Positions 23,338 through 35,719 of a DNA stretch of 64,000 bases are shown piece by piece. The notes beneath the pieces were generated by a model. It did not search any database and had not been told where the DNA came from. It worked only from the letters and a program-made list of their open reading frames with translations. A program made the position numbers and the translations under genes. The stretch spans positions 8,150,653 through 8,214,652 of the forward strand of contig NC_067131.1 in the NCBI RefSeq assembly GCF_021347895.1, read 5' to 3'. How positions within the stretch are numbered: the stretch's first letter is position 1; each line of letters starts with the position of its first letter. This DNA is from Acanthochromis polyacanthus (taxonomy: Eukaryota > Chordata > Actinopteri > Pomacentridae).

Positions 23338-23999
23338 CAAGAAACCAGCTGTCTTCATAAAAAAAAAATAGCAAAATAAATGGTCTCAATTGAAGTCATA
23401 ATCATTTTTTGAAGCAGTAACCATGGCTTATTTTTACCCAAGCACAGAGCATGTTTGTCTGTGTCAGTTGTTTCTCTCTCAGAGACAGTACAGAAGGATT
23501 TGTGTGCCTCGGATGGTGTGTGTTACTAAGGAGTCCTTTAGTGCACACATTCTAGGAGTAAAATGAGCTTCGATCTGTCCCAGAGGTAGCCCATCAAGAG
23601 GTGGGGAGGTTAGTTGGTCGTCACGGCCATCTAGACCCTGGCCTGTGAAAGCCTGCCAGAATCAATGCTAATTATGCTGCCATCTGCGAGGTGCCTGTGC
23701 TAGCTTGACACCTGTTCACTTCCAAGTGACATACAGAAACTTCAATCAAGCCGGGAAACAAGACGCTAACGCTGCTGAAGAGGGAAATGATTGGTAAAAG
23801 TATTGATAGCAATGATTGTTAGAGGATAACCAACTGCAGGAGGGATACCTGTCATTTGTGAAGTTTTCTGGGCAACATTTGAAATCTTGGTGTCAAACTT
23901 AAAGTCTTTCATTACTAGCTGAAGCAGAATATAATCTAAAATATCTTCCCGCTTTCTGAAATGCTGTGTGCAGTATGAGCCCACTGAAAATGTCTAATT
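23338..23999. other. Gene-free stretch
   Basis: Nothing firmly recognised. Positions 23338-23420 may be the continuation of the interrupted repeat copy 1 but are too diverged to say. Positions 23560-23720 have mixed composition. Confidence 0.45.
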
Positions 24000-24480
24000 G
24001 ACCCTTTCACTCTGTCAGCACTCGTTTCTCTCCTGGAATCCCAGCTCAGCCTATGTGTGTGATAAATGCCCCTGGGCTATAGTAACACTGTCCCTTTCCA
24101 GATAATTTATCATGCAAAGACAATCAGTCAGAGGACTTGATTAATATTTTCTGGGGGATCTTTTCAACTTTGGAGGCTGATCTAGCCAGCCACATTAGGC
24201 AGAGTGTTTGCAAGAGGAAACCAATAAACTAGGTTTGGCTGTTTGCTCACTGAGACCGGGGGCCTGTCAATTCTTTGCCCCTTGAAAGAGATCTGCCATT
24301 AAGGTGACATGAGAAACAAATGAGGCCAATTTCTCCTCCAATGTCCCATCTGATATGTCAATAAAGGCCCAGCAGCCGCAGGATGCTCTGAGATGGATTT
24401 TTCCTTGCAGCTAGACAATCAGTGGAATACATCTAACTTTCCTCCGATAGGTGAATCACTCAGACAAAACCAATGGACTA
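24000..24480. promoter_or_regulatory. Candidate regulatory block (GATA/POU/FOX words)
   Basis: Positions 24100-24119 combine AGATAA, TTATC and ATGCAAAG within 20 bp (GATA sites on both strands plus an octamer-like site). FOX-type words (GTTTGCA, CAATAAAC, TGTTTGCTC, GTCAATAAAGG) and TTGATTAAT follow. The block is unusually free of homopolymers for this window and has near-balanced base composition over about 480 bp. There is no coding frame of note. This is among the best candidates for a conserved non-coding element, though conservation itself was not tested. Confidence 0.35.
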
Positions 24481-27400
24481 GTGTTAAGTAGCAAGTGCAG
24501 ATCTGGTTTCAGACAAATATATGAATGAGATTTACTTCCGAGGTTTTGTTTTCCATCTTACAAGATAAGATAAGCCAAGCAATGCATTTGAATTATGTTT
24601 GTCTTGCTGGGTATAAAACTGGGGGTGGACAAGACATCCTCTCCCTTACAGTGAGATATAGTGACAAAGGATTCTGTAGTTTTGGTCAGTGAGGGCTCAC
24701 ATCAGGCTGTGTGTGTGTAAGAGGTAAAAAAAAAAATGTTTCTGTTCATGCTACATGCATAGCTGACTAATATTAGGAAGCTTGGTTCTTTAACTCACAA
24801 AATGAGTGACCTAATCAGTTTTAAAAGCTGTTTTATTTAAATGCCCAGCTGTAAACAGCACAGATCTGGATTACAGTCTGTTTTAGCGTATATGAAAAAA
24901 AATCTGGCTAGGACAAATAAAGACAATGTTAACCTTGAAAGGAAATAAATGACTGTACTTCTAATGTGGCCCTCTGCACTAGCTTAAAAAAAATATCAAT
25001 GCACGTGGTGATGCAGACCAGTATTTTACCCAGCCTCAGTCAAGGACTGACAAACAGAAATTAAAATAGATCACAATTAGAACCAACATTACGGGCCATG
25101 TGGTTGTGATACTTATATGTAGAATTATAGCCTCATCTGCTGAGCTGCGGCATCGATACGCATTCATTACGTATGCAGCTCATAAAGTCAAATGTTTTTC
25201 AATAAATATCATGGGAACGAGGCTCGAGATACTCTACATTCAGAGACTTACAATGGCAGCATATGTTGAGGTGGATTGAGTCCTCAGGCTCCAATCTGGC
25301 TCTCTCTCCCTCGGACTTAGAAGATAAATTATGTGGGCTATTTTTCCATTATGTTAATCAAAACACTTGCCATATGCATTACTATTATTAGATTGGTAAC
25401 AGAAGACATCCTGTTTTCAATGTGAAATTGTGAGACTGAGCCTTAATTGATCACAAACACAGTTTTAGGATAGTCAAAGATAATTCAACAGCTGGCCTTG
25501 TTTATATCTCTTGTTAACACGTTATATATGTTTTATGGGGTGTCAATTGATGTCGTTTCATATTACAGCAGCAGCCTATTTACAAGGATGTTGCAACGTG
25601 TAATGAAAAGCAGAAGTGACAAATAAGGCGATCTAACTGGATTTTTAAAATAACAACACAATGTCCGTTTTAGCTGCAGAGCCATTTGAGTGAAGGATGT
25701 GGTTTATGTGACTTTAAGTAAAACAAACAAAACAAGTGCCGCGGTTCTGGCACTTAAAAGAGCCTGAGAATGTGTGCTGGCCCACCTGAGCCGTGCTAAT
25801 TGATTCTGAGATACACATAAGGTCTCAGGCACCATCTTAAATTCCAAGGTTGCACTTACAGCCTGCTGGACGTCCTTGACTGGAGCCAGACGCAGGTCTA
25901 GAGAGGGTCGTTTGGCCAACAATGTCATTGTTATGGCCTTTGTCATCTCAATTAGCAGGCGGGTGCTAAAACACAGAGCTCTAAATGGTGGCATCAGTGT
26001 TAACCTGGGACACAACACACTGCCCATAAAGCCCAGCACTTATGCCTACTGCTGACCACGCGGTTTGTTTCTCATTACCTTCCGGCAGCAAAACGAGGCC
26101 CATGGTTTACACTAATGACCCACTCTTTCACAAAGTTACTGCAACTACTCTGTTGTTGTCAGATGCAAGTATGAAATGAAACAATTAAGTTGGCCTGGAT
26201 GCAGTTTCACTAGTATTTGGTGGTCTAGTAAGCATCTGAGAAGAAGGAAAGTCAGTTTATCATTACAAGTGTGTTTCCTTCGTCAGAAACAGTGGCTGAT
26301 TAAATTAGGCCCATTTTAAGGTCAATGTATTTCTTTAATCAGTTGTCCCTTTTGATCATCCCTGGGAAGAGTGCTTCTCAAACTCAGTCCTTGGTAATTG
26401 GTCCTCCTTACTGGCTTACTGTCTGCACTCATATGCTCATGGTTTAATGTTTCCAGCATTTTCGGCACAGGCAGAGCACGTAATGCTGTGCATGTTTAAC
26501 AGTCATTTCCATAAGTAAGTGCAATTTCTGTACAGTTTGTTCCTGTGTAATGAAGTGAAATCTTGTTTGTATTCCCCCTATTTCACAAGGAAACCCACTG
26601 AAGCAGCTACATGGGAATTAAAGCAGCTAAAAATTAAAAACCGGCACTATCTTTAACTGAATGTCACACTATTAGGAAATAAAATCAATTACTTGCATAC
26701 TAAGTAGTTCTGTTTTTGTTATTTCTGATTTTATATTCGGGAAGAGATTTTTTTTCCCTCATTGTTATTGTCTGAGTCTATAAGTGACCTTAACAAGAAA
26801 AAATGCAAATGATGTGCGAGAGAAAATGGCTAACATTTATTTATCCTCGCTGTTCTCTTGTCTTGTTGGTGTCATTAGAACAGTTCGCTGCGTCCCATTC
26901 TCTCCCATTATCTCTGCTATCAACGCAGCACAGCAAGATTCCAGCAGGGCTATAAATACTTCCCCTGGACCACATACGGCTAGCACATCATCTCCCAGAC
27001 ACAGCTTAATGATGGAAAAAAAAATCTAATGTCTTTTTGCTCCCTTTCTTCTTCACATTCTCACAACACCATGAAAAAAAGTCAGCCAGCTTGCTGAAGT
27101 TACACATACATTTAGTTTAAAAAAAATACATTTGCACCTAAGTATCAGCAACGTCTAAGAAGGTGTGTGAGGAATGATAGATGTCTGTCTTGATCATCCA
27201 CTGGCACAGGTTTTTGTCGATTGCACCAGGGTCACTGACTGGCTCCGCAAAATCCATTAGAGCGAGAATGCAAAAAGGACACTTTATCTGAATTCATTAT
27301 AAATGGATCTATATCTTATGTTTAGGGCCAAGGACACGATTTGTATCACAATGCAAATATCTATCATTAAATGTTGACAGTTCATTTTTCCTGGCAAAGA

Positions 27401-27999
27401 AAGAAAAATGTTTTCTGTTCAGCACTCTTTCTGTGCTGTTCTTTTCCTGATAAGGCGCCAGCAAGTAGTTGAAGCTGATTTGTTGTCTAAATTGAATGGT
27501 TTGTCATAATTTCATAAGGGCAAAGTATCCGGTTGCTTGATTTGCATGTAGTGTAACATTACAGGTAAACACTATGATAAATATTCTGAAATACGACCAG
27601 TAATGCAAACATACAGCACAACACTGTACGCTGTTTTTCTACATTTTTCTAATATTGGAAAAACAATGAGAATCAAGAATTGCATTGGTGTTTACTCAAA
27701 TATAGCTGTACAAACAGACTGGTGTAACAGAGGCAGAAACTTTGCCATTTACACCAAACTGACAGAAAGTAACATTACTGCTTGCTACCTGCGTATTACT
27801 ATCAAATCAACAGTAACTCTGTCCAAACTCTCCTTCCTACAAACTGACACATCATCATTTCCTTGCACTTTGTCCGATGCAGGGAGTTGAATTGCTGAGC
27901 ACATGGCTGGGCATGTCAGTCAAAGAGCAAAAGGAGCATCCCGTTGTGTTGCTATCTAAATAATGGCTATAAAGCGTAGCTAACGGTGTCCTCTGAAAC
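24481..27999. other. Gene-free stretch
   Basis: No gene, repeat family or tRNA recognised. The minus-strand 111-codon frame at 25704-26039 is one of the longer ones but has no domain I know. An octamer ATTTGCAT lies at 27540-27547. Short poly-A runs are scattered through it. Confidence 0.55.
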
Positions 28000-28500
28000 G
28001 TGCTCAGGTGGAAAGAACTAGACAAACAGAGACAGCCACTGCAGTGCTCCCTGACACAGAGGACAAAGTGAGGGCCTCATTTCCTCCCTCTAATCAGTGT
28101 TTACATCCACCCCAGTGCCAATGGCTGGTGACTGAGCAAGACGTGTATCAATCACCAAAGGCAACCTAGCTGGGTAGGACACACTCATATACACAAACTC
28201 ACAACACACACTTCAACGCAAACAGACACACAACAGGCCTGGCACTAGGGAAAGCAACACTGCTTTCATCTTAACCTCTTCATTTCTCTTGTGTCCCCTC
28301 ATCCTCTGTCCTGCTCGCTCGCTCTCTCTCTAATGGGTGCAGAGAAATTACAGCTAATTAAGGATGTAAATGGTGGCAGAGAGTGACTTCTAATTCTGCA
28401 TTAAATTGTCTCTTACCTCAGCAGAAAAATTTATCATAGGAGTCAATGTCAACTTTTACTGGGGTGGGTTATTTGCATTTTTGCATGCATTAATTCCGGG
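28000..28500. promoter_or_regulatory. Candidate regulatory block ending in an octamer site
   Basis: Mixed-composition sequence with an imperfect CA-rich patch (28180-28235), then CTAATTAAGG near 28355 and the octamer ATTTGCAT at 28471-28478. TTGCATGCATTAATT follows at once, a second POU-like and homeodomain-like word. Could be an enhancer; no coding potential seen. Confidence 0.25.
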
Positions 28501-29139
28501 ATGTGCAGCGCCTACAGAGCCAAACAGAGGGCACGAACTGCTTCCCAGGAATCGGAAGGCTTCACAGCACTTCTCGCCCTGTATTTTAATAGCTAGCAAG
28601 CCCTTTTCACAAAATAAATGCTCGACAAGACACACTAGGTAGCACAGCATGCAAAGCAAACACACTATGAAATACATGTGCCAAGGCTGCATACCGCTGT
28701 CACTTACTTCACTCCACAGCTGTTTACAAGGTCACAGCATGGCCATTAAGATTGAATGAATGCATGAGACACAGCTCAACGTGAGGAGCAGAACCCCAGG
28801 TTAGGTGTTGCAGCTGAACGCATTAATTATCTTCGCGGCCATTCTTGAGGTGAAAGCAGCAGATCTGAGGCGCGGCCAACAGAAGCGGTCTACAAGGAGC
28901 GCAAAGTCAGAGGGCACGGCAGCAAACATGTGGTAGGTGCCAAGCTGCAGGGTTTGAGAGCTGGGCACCAGGGGCGAGAATGATTAGAGACATATTACAG
29001 CCTTTCTGCAAAGTCATGCAGTCAGCCGTATGTATCAAAGAAATGTCTATTTGAAAGACATCTAAAGTATAAATATATTTGTGCTGCATACACGCAACAC
29101 TACCTAAATTATAGCAGATGAAACACTCCTCAGGTCTGA
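28501..29139. other. Gene-free stretch
   Basis: Somewhat GC-richer than average at 28820-28920, with several CpGs. Minus-strand frames of 78 and 89 codons are unrecognised. Confidence 0.5.
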
Positions 29140-29340
29140 CCTCACGGAGGCCAATAGATTGTGTTTGCTTGGCCATTGATTGACCCCCAAGTGAAGGACC
29201 TCATCATTCTCTCAGCTGTTCCTACGTTTCATCCAGCTCAATCCATTTACATTTAAGCACAGCTCTGCTCGGCCTAATTAGTTCCATGGCTCCATTAGTC
29301 TACATTGTGGTCAATCCATTCATCACTTTGCATGTTAGTT
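29140..29340. promoter_or_regulatory. Candidate regulatory block (FOX/TALE/homeodomain words)
   Basis: Contains TGTTTGC (29162-29168, FOX-type), TTGGC (NFI half-site), TGATTGAC (29177-29184, PBX-HOX type), then CCTAATTAG near 29274 and CATTAG. Balanced composition and few homopolymers. Fits a distal enhancer, but the evidence is motif texture only. Confidence 0.3.
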
Positions 29341-31205
29341 AAAAGCCCATTTCTCTGATCCTGTCACTGTTCTCTGCCTATTACTGTTTTTTTTTTTCTT
29401 TTTAGAAAGGAGAGTGAGGGGGATTATGGGTAACTAATTAACAACAGGATGACATCAGAGCAGGCCCAACCTTACAGGAACCTCGTGGGTCTGATAAACT
29501 ATGTAAATGATTTAACTTCCACATAAAAGCGATACATGAAAGTGGGTAGATAATACATGTATAAAGACTTCATGTACTGTATATTTAAGAATCAGAAAAA
29601 AAATGTAAATGGCAGACGAGAAAGCAAAGGAGAGAGATAATATGAAGGACAGAGAGGGGTGGTAATGATCCCTGCATTGAGAGACTTGGCTCACCCACTG
29701 GCATACTGGCTCGTATGGTCCACTGGCTCCAAACTTGCTGAGGTCTAAAACTCACATTACGCCTCAAAAAAAGCAGACAACCAGGACCTCAACACACTGG
29801 AGCTAATTAATTCTCAAACATAATAAGACATTATCATGTTTGATGTACAGTTCACATATTCTCAGAGCTCTCTGCTATCACGAAACAAACTGTTTGCAAA
29901 AACCTCCTCTGACAAAGAGGAAACAGTGAGTCGATACAGCTGTCACGTCAATCTTGTGCACAAGGATTTTATTTTTCATCAATTTGTTGCCGTTTCAAAA
30001 ATAAAAGCATGCAGAGCCAGAAGCAAAATGCAACAGACATTTAAAGTACAGAACCCTGGAGAGGTTTACATTTATACTACTTGTGTTTGAATGGCTCTTC
30101 TGTTTCTGTGGTTGATTATATCCCACTTGTATTCACTTTACCATGGCCAGGTCACCAACACTTTATGTTTTCTATCTGCTGAAGACAAGTGCAGCAAGTA
30201 TACCTCTCAGGATGATTCAATGTCTGGTACAGTCCCTGAAAGCGGAACTCATTTCCAGGCCAAGCTACCCCGGAGTCCCAGCAGGGAGACATGAAGCAAT
30301 CTCAGGCCCGTGATGCCCTCCCACAGTACCCGCTGCCCTCTCACTCCCACATCCTTCCCTTTTATCTGGAATCTATTTTCCTGCTCCCCCCCGTAAGGTA
30401 ACTTCATATGAAATTTTACATCTCCCCTCTCTGGTTTCCTCTTCCCATGATGGATGAGCTCCACTCTGGGGTGTCTCAGCCTGTCCATCATGCCCTGCGA
30501 TTAGGAATTAAAAATTGCAAACGTTTCACAATAGCCACCCCCATTTTTCTCCAGCCCCCCTAACGCTGCCTTACATCCCACCACACCTGCCATAGCATCG
30601 CCATCACCACCATAACCAAAAGCCTCATCAACGCCACACAGTCACGCAGCCTAACATACTATCCCCAATTCAGATGCACCAAACACCTACATTCATCTAA
30701 GTGGGGGGAAAAAAAACATAATTTATTTTGTACTTCCCAGATAATTTACTTTTTTTTCTTTCCTTTCTACAGGAATTCTCCATTTCCCTATAAAATGAAA
30801 ATTCATCTAGAATTACATCTTATGTCATCATTATGTTTATTAAGCGTGGATGATGTATATGAACAGCGCTGGCTTGCCGCTGAGTGCTTAATGATGCATA
30901 AGATTAAGCCGAGGCTCTCAGCTGCGCTGTGACTCCCCTCTGGTACCCATACTGCCGAGGCATGCTGGGAGTACAAGCTCCAAACGGCCATCAGGTGAAA
31001 GGAACTAACATCTCTCTTTTTGTCTGTGTGAGTGAGACTGAATGTGTGTGTGTACTTATGTTTTGTGCACACCGCTGAATGGAAGTGTGTTCTTTTCTGC
31101 GCACATGCAAGTGCTGAAAAGGAATGGTACACTATCACCGTTCTTTATAGCATCTGTCCACCTATATTAGAAATAACTTGCTTTTTCCTTGCTCACTGTG
31201 CTCTG
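29341..31205. other. Gene-free stretch
   Basis: No gene recognised. It contains a T11 run at 29387-29397. Positions 30150-30510 are a GC-richer mixed block that could be a conserved element. Frames of 60-111 codons on both strands overlap and are not recognised. Confidence 0.5.
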
Positions 31206-31325
31206 ATCATGCCGTTTTCTCCCTTTCATATCTTCCTTTTCTCTACCCCTCTATCCATCCCTGGACCCCTTCTCTCTACGTCCTTCCTCCCTTCATTTCT
31301 CTTCTCCCCTTCTCTCAGCCACACT
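31206..31325. repeat. Polypyrimidine-rich tract
   Basis: About 120 bp of strongly pyrimidine-biased plus strand (C and T, with only scattered purines). This gives overlapping serine/phenylalanine/leucine-rich frames that should not be taken for genes. Such tracts can adopt triplex structures. Confidence 0.6.
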
Positions 31326-34300
31326 GCTGTTTTGCCGCAGCAGTCTATGACAAAAACATTATCCTTCTGCTGCTAAACAATCCAATAAACCTCTCCACAG
31401 GGAGGAAGTTAACCTCTTGTCTGTTCGACTGATGCCTTCCAGACCACGTGACGGCTGCCACAGTAAATTCAAATCATTAGTCTCCTTGCCCCCCATCAGA
31501 GAAAAAAACTTCTATTAGTAATGGAGACCTCGTAAGAGACCTTCCGCAGAGAGCACTGCCTTCCCAATTCCCAGTGGAGAAATCCCGCGCAAAAAACTAA
31601 TTCTACTTTTAATAATCTGTCATCAGGACCAGAGGCAGTCATAAATTATGTGGGGAGCATGTGCGAGAGCGAGCCACAAGAGGGAAATCAGGGTAGAAAA
31701 TCAGAGCCCAAGTTTGACAAACTTTCCTGAAGATAAATAATAACTTACAAACCGGATTAGTTGTTAAGTCACAGCTGAGTGCATAGTCAAGCCATTCCAA
31801 TCAGCCAATGCAGATGAAGAATTTATAGGTAGAGCTCATCATTTGTTTTCCTGCTCTCCTCCCTCTTTTTATATGCATGCCACCTTTTCTCATTCCTGTC
31901 TCCTTCAAGCTTATTATATTCAGGGCCTGTTGTCACACCCTGGGCTGGTTTTATCATTAACTCCTTGTGTGCCAAACCAAAGACTACGTGTGAAAGCGTT
32001 TTTAAGGTGACTGATAAATTTTTGTTGCTGTTGTTTGAGGGATGGGCTAAGGCCAAAAGATGACAGAGGGAGGAGTGCCTGGCTTGTGTTGTAAAGTAAA
32101 TTCAAGGGCACACTGGGCTCCCCCTCACCAGCTACAGCAATATGGGTGCTCCAGACCTTAATTGACAACTAAAACAAAGGAAATCATCATGGGAAAAGCA
32201 CAGTGAGGGAGAAAGACACATTTGAAACATGACCATGGTGCTTTGTGGAACTGTGAGAGAAAAGGCTATCAGCCACAAGGGTCTGCTCTTTGTTCCTGTG
32301 TCAATATCTCTGTAAACTATCGACATGCATCATAATCGTTCCCTTCTATCAAGTGCAGACTAAAGAACAATCTCCATTAGGTGACAGCGTCCCGGCAGGT
32401 TGATAAATGCTCCCTGACGAAAGGGAAGGAATTGCGTAAAATAAAGAGGCATGTTCCAACAAGTCTTGTCAAAATGGTATTGATTTAATCATCTGCAGAA
32501 ATACACATTCTTGGTTAGTGTAGCGTGCAACGGAGATGGCAGGAGCAGCAGAAGCTGGGATACGCTTTACAGTTGTTGACGCGGAGACGCTCTCCCTCAT
32601 TGGCTTTGCAGGTGATGAAACACACACTGAGCTGCGCTCTAATTTTTTTTCCCTCTCTCCCTCTTTCCCTCTTCAATCAGATGTTATTCTAAGAAAGTGT
32701 CTGCAAATCTGCTTTTCTATTTTTATTTAGGGCCAACAAATATAACTTAATGCGAGTGGGCGAGTCTATATGTAACACACCGCTGTGACCAGCCTTCTCC
32801 TTGGCCTCTCAGCAGAATGCAGAGGCGATAGATAACAATAGCCCTCCATCATCTAGACACACCAATGGTATTCCAGCAGCTGAAGTGAGCTGGCCAGAGG
32901 TCTGGGAGTGTTTATTTAACATCGGGGTATTGGAGAGTGTGTCTCACCTTGGGACAAATGGATCCCCTTGCCTTCCTCCTTTGGCAGCCTCAGAGTAAAC
33001 ACTGTGGCAGAAAACTGGAGGTCTCATTGCTCTGAAGTACAAGTTCATCAAGCAGGTGGGTAGGTTTGTCATTGGAGTCTCGCTGTAGGAGGGAGCCCCT
33101 GTAAAACATGGACCATGCTTTTACACGTATAATGTAAATAGTACAACAAACAGCCTGAAATCAAGCCTGAAATCAAAGCACAAGCAGTGACAGTGTCAGC
33201 AAAAGCAGTTGTTTTCTTACAATTGTAATCATTTAGAAGGTTAAAGGGGGTATTATTATCTCTGCACAGCCCATCTGAGCAGTGATGAGGTGAACACAAA
33301 TAATGTGCGTCCCCTACAGAGGGAAGATGTGTGGCTGCGGCCGCTGGGGGTTGGAGACAATCCCACAGTGACCTGACCTTGACATGTCTGAGTGAAATGG
33401 TGGTGGAGGCTAATACCTCATCATATTGAGATTGACTTTGGGCTCACTGTGGTGGGCACCATAAAACAAAGGATAACACTGTGGACAAACAGTTATAAAA
33501 TATGGACAATTAACATACAGTCCTATAAAGGTAGCATGTTGTTTGCAATCATGATATAAGGAAATATATGAAATTACCATTCAGAGTTCTGCTTATGTGC
33601 ATCTACTCATCAGCTGATATTTGAAGATTTACAAAAAAACAAACAACTAATAATACAATGCTTGTAACAATTACTCTAAACATTAACTTCATTATTAATG
33701 AATAATCCATTTTTTCCCAGTCATGCTACTATTTAGGTTCGGGAAGAGAGAATTTTTTTTCAGATGTTCACAACGCATAACCATTTGAATGCTGTCTACA
33801 AAATAAAAAAACAAAACCAGGACAGCAAACATGATGCACAACTTCAGATTTTTGGACACCTTTGCTTATAATGTGAACAGAACACAGTTTCTGTCTGACA
33901 GTAAAACCTCCAAAGGAATCATACATGACCACATCATAAAATGTCTACATTACAAAAATGAAATGTCCACTCCTCTGAAATCAGGATATAACTCATCATA
34001 TCAAGCCAAGACCGAAGCTTCAGACATTATTCAGTCCAGGAGGACAAGTGGAGAGGTGAGGGAGACACCTCATGTGAGCACAGACCTTTATATATTACCT
34101 CCTGCTCCAAAGTAAGGACAAAGGGAATGAAGATGACTACCCTGTCACAGGAAAAAAACAGATGAACCAGCCAGACCTGACTGAACTGTTCACTTACTGC
34201 AACCTGGGCCTCACACTGCAACTCCACTAACATTTTTTGATATATATTTGATCAATAGCCATTCTTGTGGAGTATGTTCACCCATGCCTTATGTCTGCTT

Positions 34301-35089
34301 ACAAAGTATGTCATATACACAGTGAGGATTTTTTTGTCGTTTTTGTATGTTATTGATATTGATACCATAACAGCGTGCCAAGTGATTTTGATAGAATGTA
34401 TAATACGGACTATTACACAGATTCTCTATGTTCTGTATGGTAATTCAGGGTTATCATTCAGGAATTACTAAAATTCAGGCATTATTTTTCCTTGCAGCTA
34501 GCATGCTACTAGCTCAGTCTTGAGGCCTATTCTACTAATCCTCGCTGGAGTAGCCTGTGAAGTAATCTAAGCTGCTGATAATTGCTACATTCCAGAGCAG
34601 AGTGAAAAATTACTACCAGATATCTTACTCTGCGTACTTTTTTTGACCGCTAAAGTAAAATAATAAAGATGACATTGTAAGTTTTGCATGCATTTTAAGT
34701 GTCGTAAGCATGATCTAAGCTGTCCTCTGGATATAATACTCTGGCAATATTGAAAAAAGTGTTTTGATAGTAGATCCAAATAACTTGCTTCATCAGACGT
34801 AAGTGCTGGTTCGTTACCAAAGACAGGCTCGTTTTGTCCTTAGTTTTTATTGCCAAGCTTGTCATTTTCTGTTGTCGCTTTCCAGATCACAGAGCAAAAA
34901 AGGCAAAAACGAACGAGAAAACATCAGATAGGATGCGCAAGGAAGATCATTTATGACTTGAACCAGCCTCAAAATGAGCTAATATTCATACTGAATGGGT
35001 ATTAGATGAATGCATCACTTAAGGTTCTCGATTCATCTAACAGTTAAGGCAATCTTAATCTTTATGTCGATAATGAAGATGTGTGTGGT
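31326..35089. other. Gene-free stretch
   Basis: No gene recognised. CACGTG lies at about 31446-31451 inside GACCACGTGACGG, a near-palindromic bHLH-zipper-type site. A pyrimidine run lies at 32643-32674. A 12-bp unit AGCCTGAAATCA is tandemly doubled at 33152-33175. Mixed-composition patches at 31500-31720, 32340-32450 and 32770-33060 could be conserved elements but lack a clear motif cluster. Confidence 0.5.
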
Positions 35090-35400
35090 ATCAACTAGTC
35101 AGGGTAATTAATAGGAATGTCACCGACATTGTATTAATAGCATCATGCATAGCATCAATTTAGCATAAATTGTCGTTTTGACAAGTCACTTTAATTAAAA
35201 CTATCACACAAGAATTAAAAGGACCGTGGTAGTAATTTTGGGAGACTATCAAATAATGCTACCATCTGGTATTTTTTGCATGTCTTCTCCCCGCTAATTA
35301 TAAGTGATACTCGAAAGGTTAGAGGCACTTTGGCAGATGCAGTGATCACCACCATACTGTCACTGCAATAACCCACAGGTCATTACATTATACATAGCAA
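35090..35400. promoter_or_regulatory. Candidate homeodomain/E-box regulatory block
   Basis: Dense homeodomain words (GGTAATTAATAG, TTTAATTAAAA, GCTAATTATAAG), a GGAATG (TEAD-type) and two bHLH E-boxes (CCATCTGG near 35271, GCAGATGC near 35333) lie in about 250 bp. The two E-boxes are of the CAGATG class used by proneural factors. No coding frame overlaps. Texture only; conservation untested. Confidence 0.35.
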
Positions 35401-35628
35401 AGATACTGTTCTATTATGACCGCCAATAAACATAAATGAGAACTTTGAATGCCCTCGCCACTGATACTATTCTATTGTCATATTATTTACATGTGTGTTT
35501 CTCAAATAGCATTTCTTTTTTTTTCAAGCCTTCAGGATCATGTGACACACGAGCCTAAACCGGAATGCAATTCAGTCTTCAGTCAGCGGTGATCTAGCTC
35601 CGGTATCAATCTTCCCGACCAGTCTCGG

Positions 35629-35671
35629 AGCCCAGGAGTGAGCTCAATGTGGACTCTCACTCCTGTGGGCT
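35629..35671. other. Strong imperfect hairpin
   Basis: AGCCCAGGAGTGAG (35629-35642) and CTCACTCCTGTGGGCT (35656-35671) pair over 14 base pairs, with one two-nucleotide bulge, around a 13-nt loop. The stem is GC-rich and sits in an otherwise mixed segment (35570-35720) containing several CpGs. It is shorter than a typical microRNA precursor, and I do not recognise a known microRNA in either arm. It could be a structural RNA element, a small palindromic repeat, or chance. Confidence 0.5.
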
Positions 35672-35719
35672 GTGCCAGGGATGAAGTGAAATAGCACTCC
35701 TGTGAAGTCATCTCGCGGA

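Noticed and set aside
25704..26039. 111-codon minus-strand frame
   Set aside because: Length is within chance expectation for 64 kb and nothing in it is recognisable.
28180..28235. CA-rich patch as a microsatellite
   Set aside because: Too interrupted to be called a simple repeat.
33152..33175. 12-bp tandem duplication
   Set aside because: Only two copies, which is common slippage and shows no sign of function.
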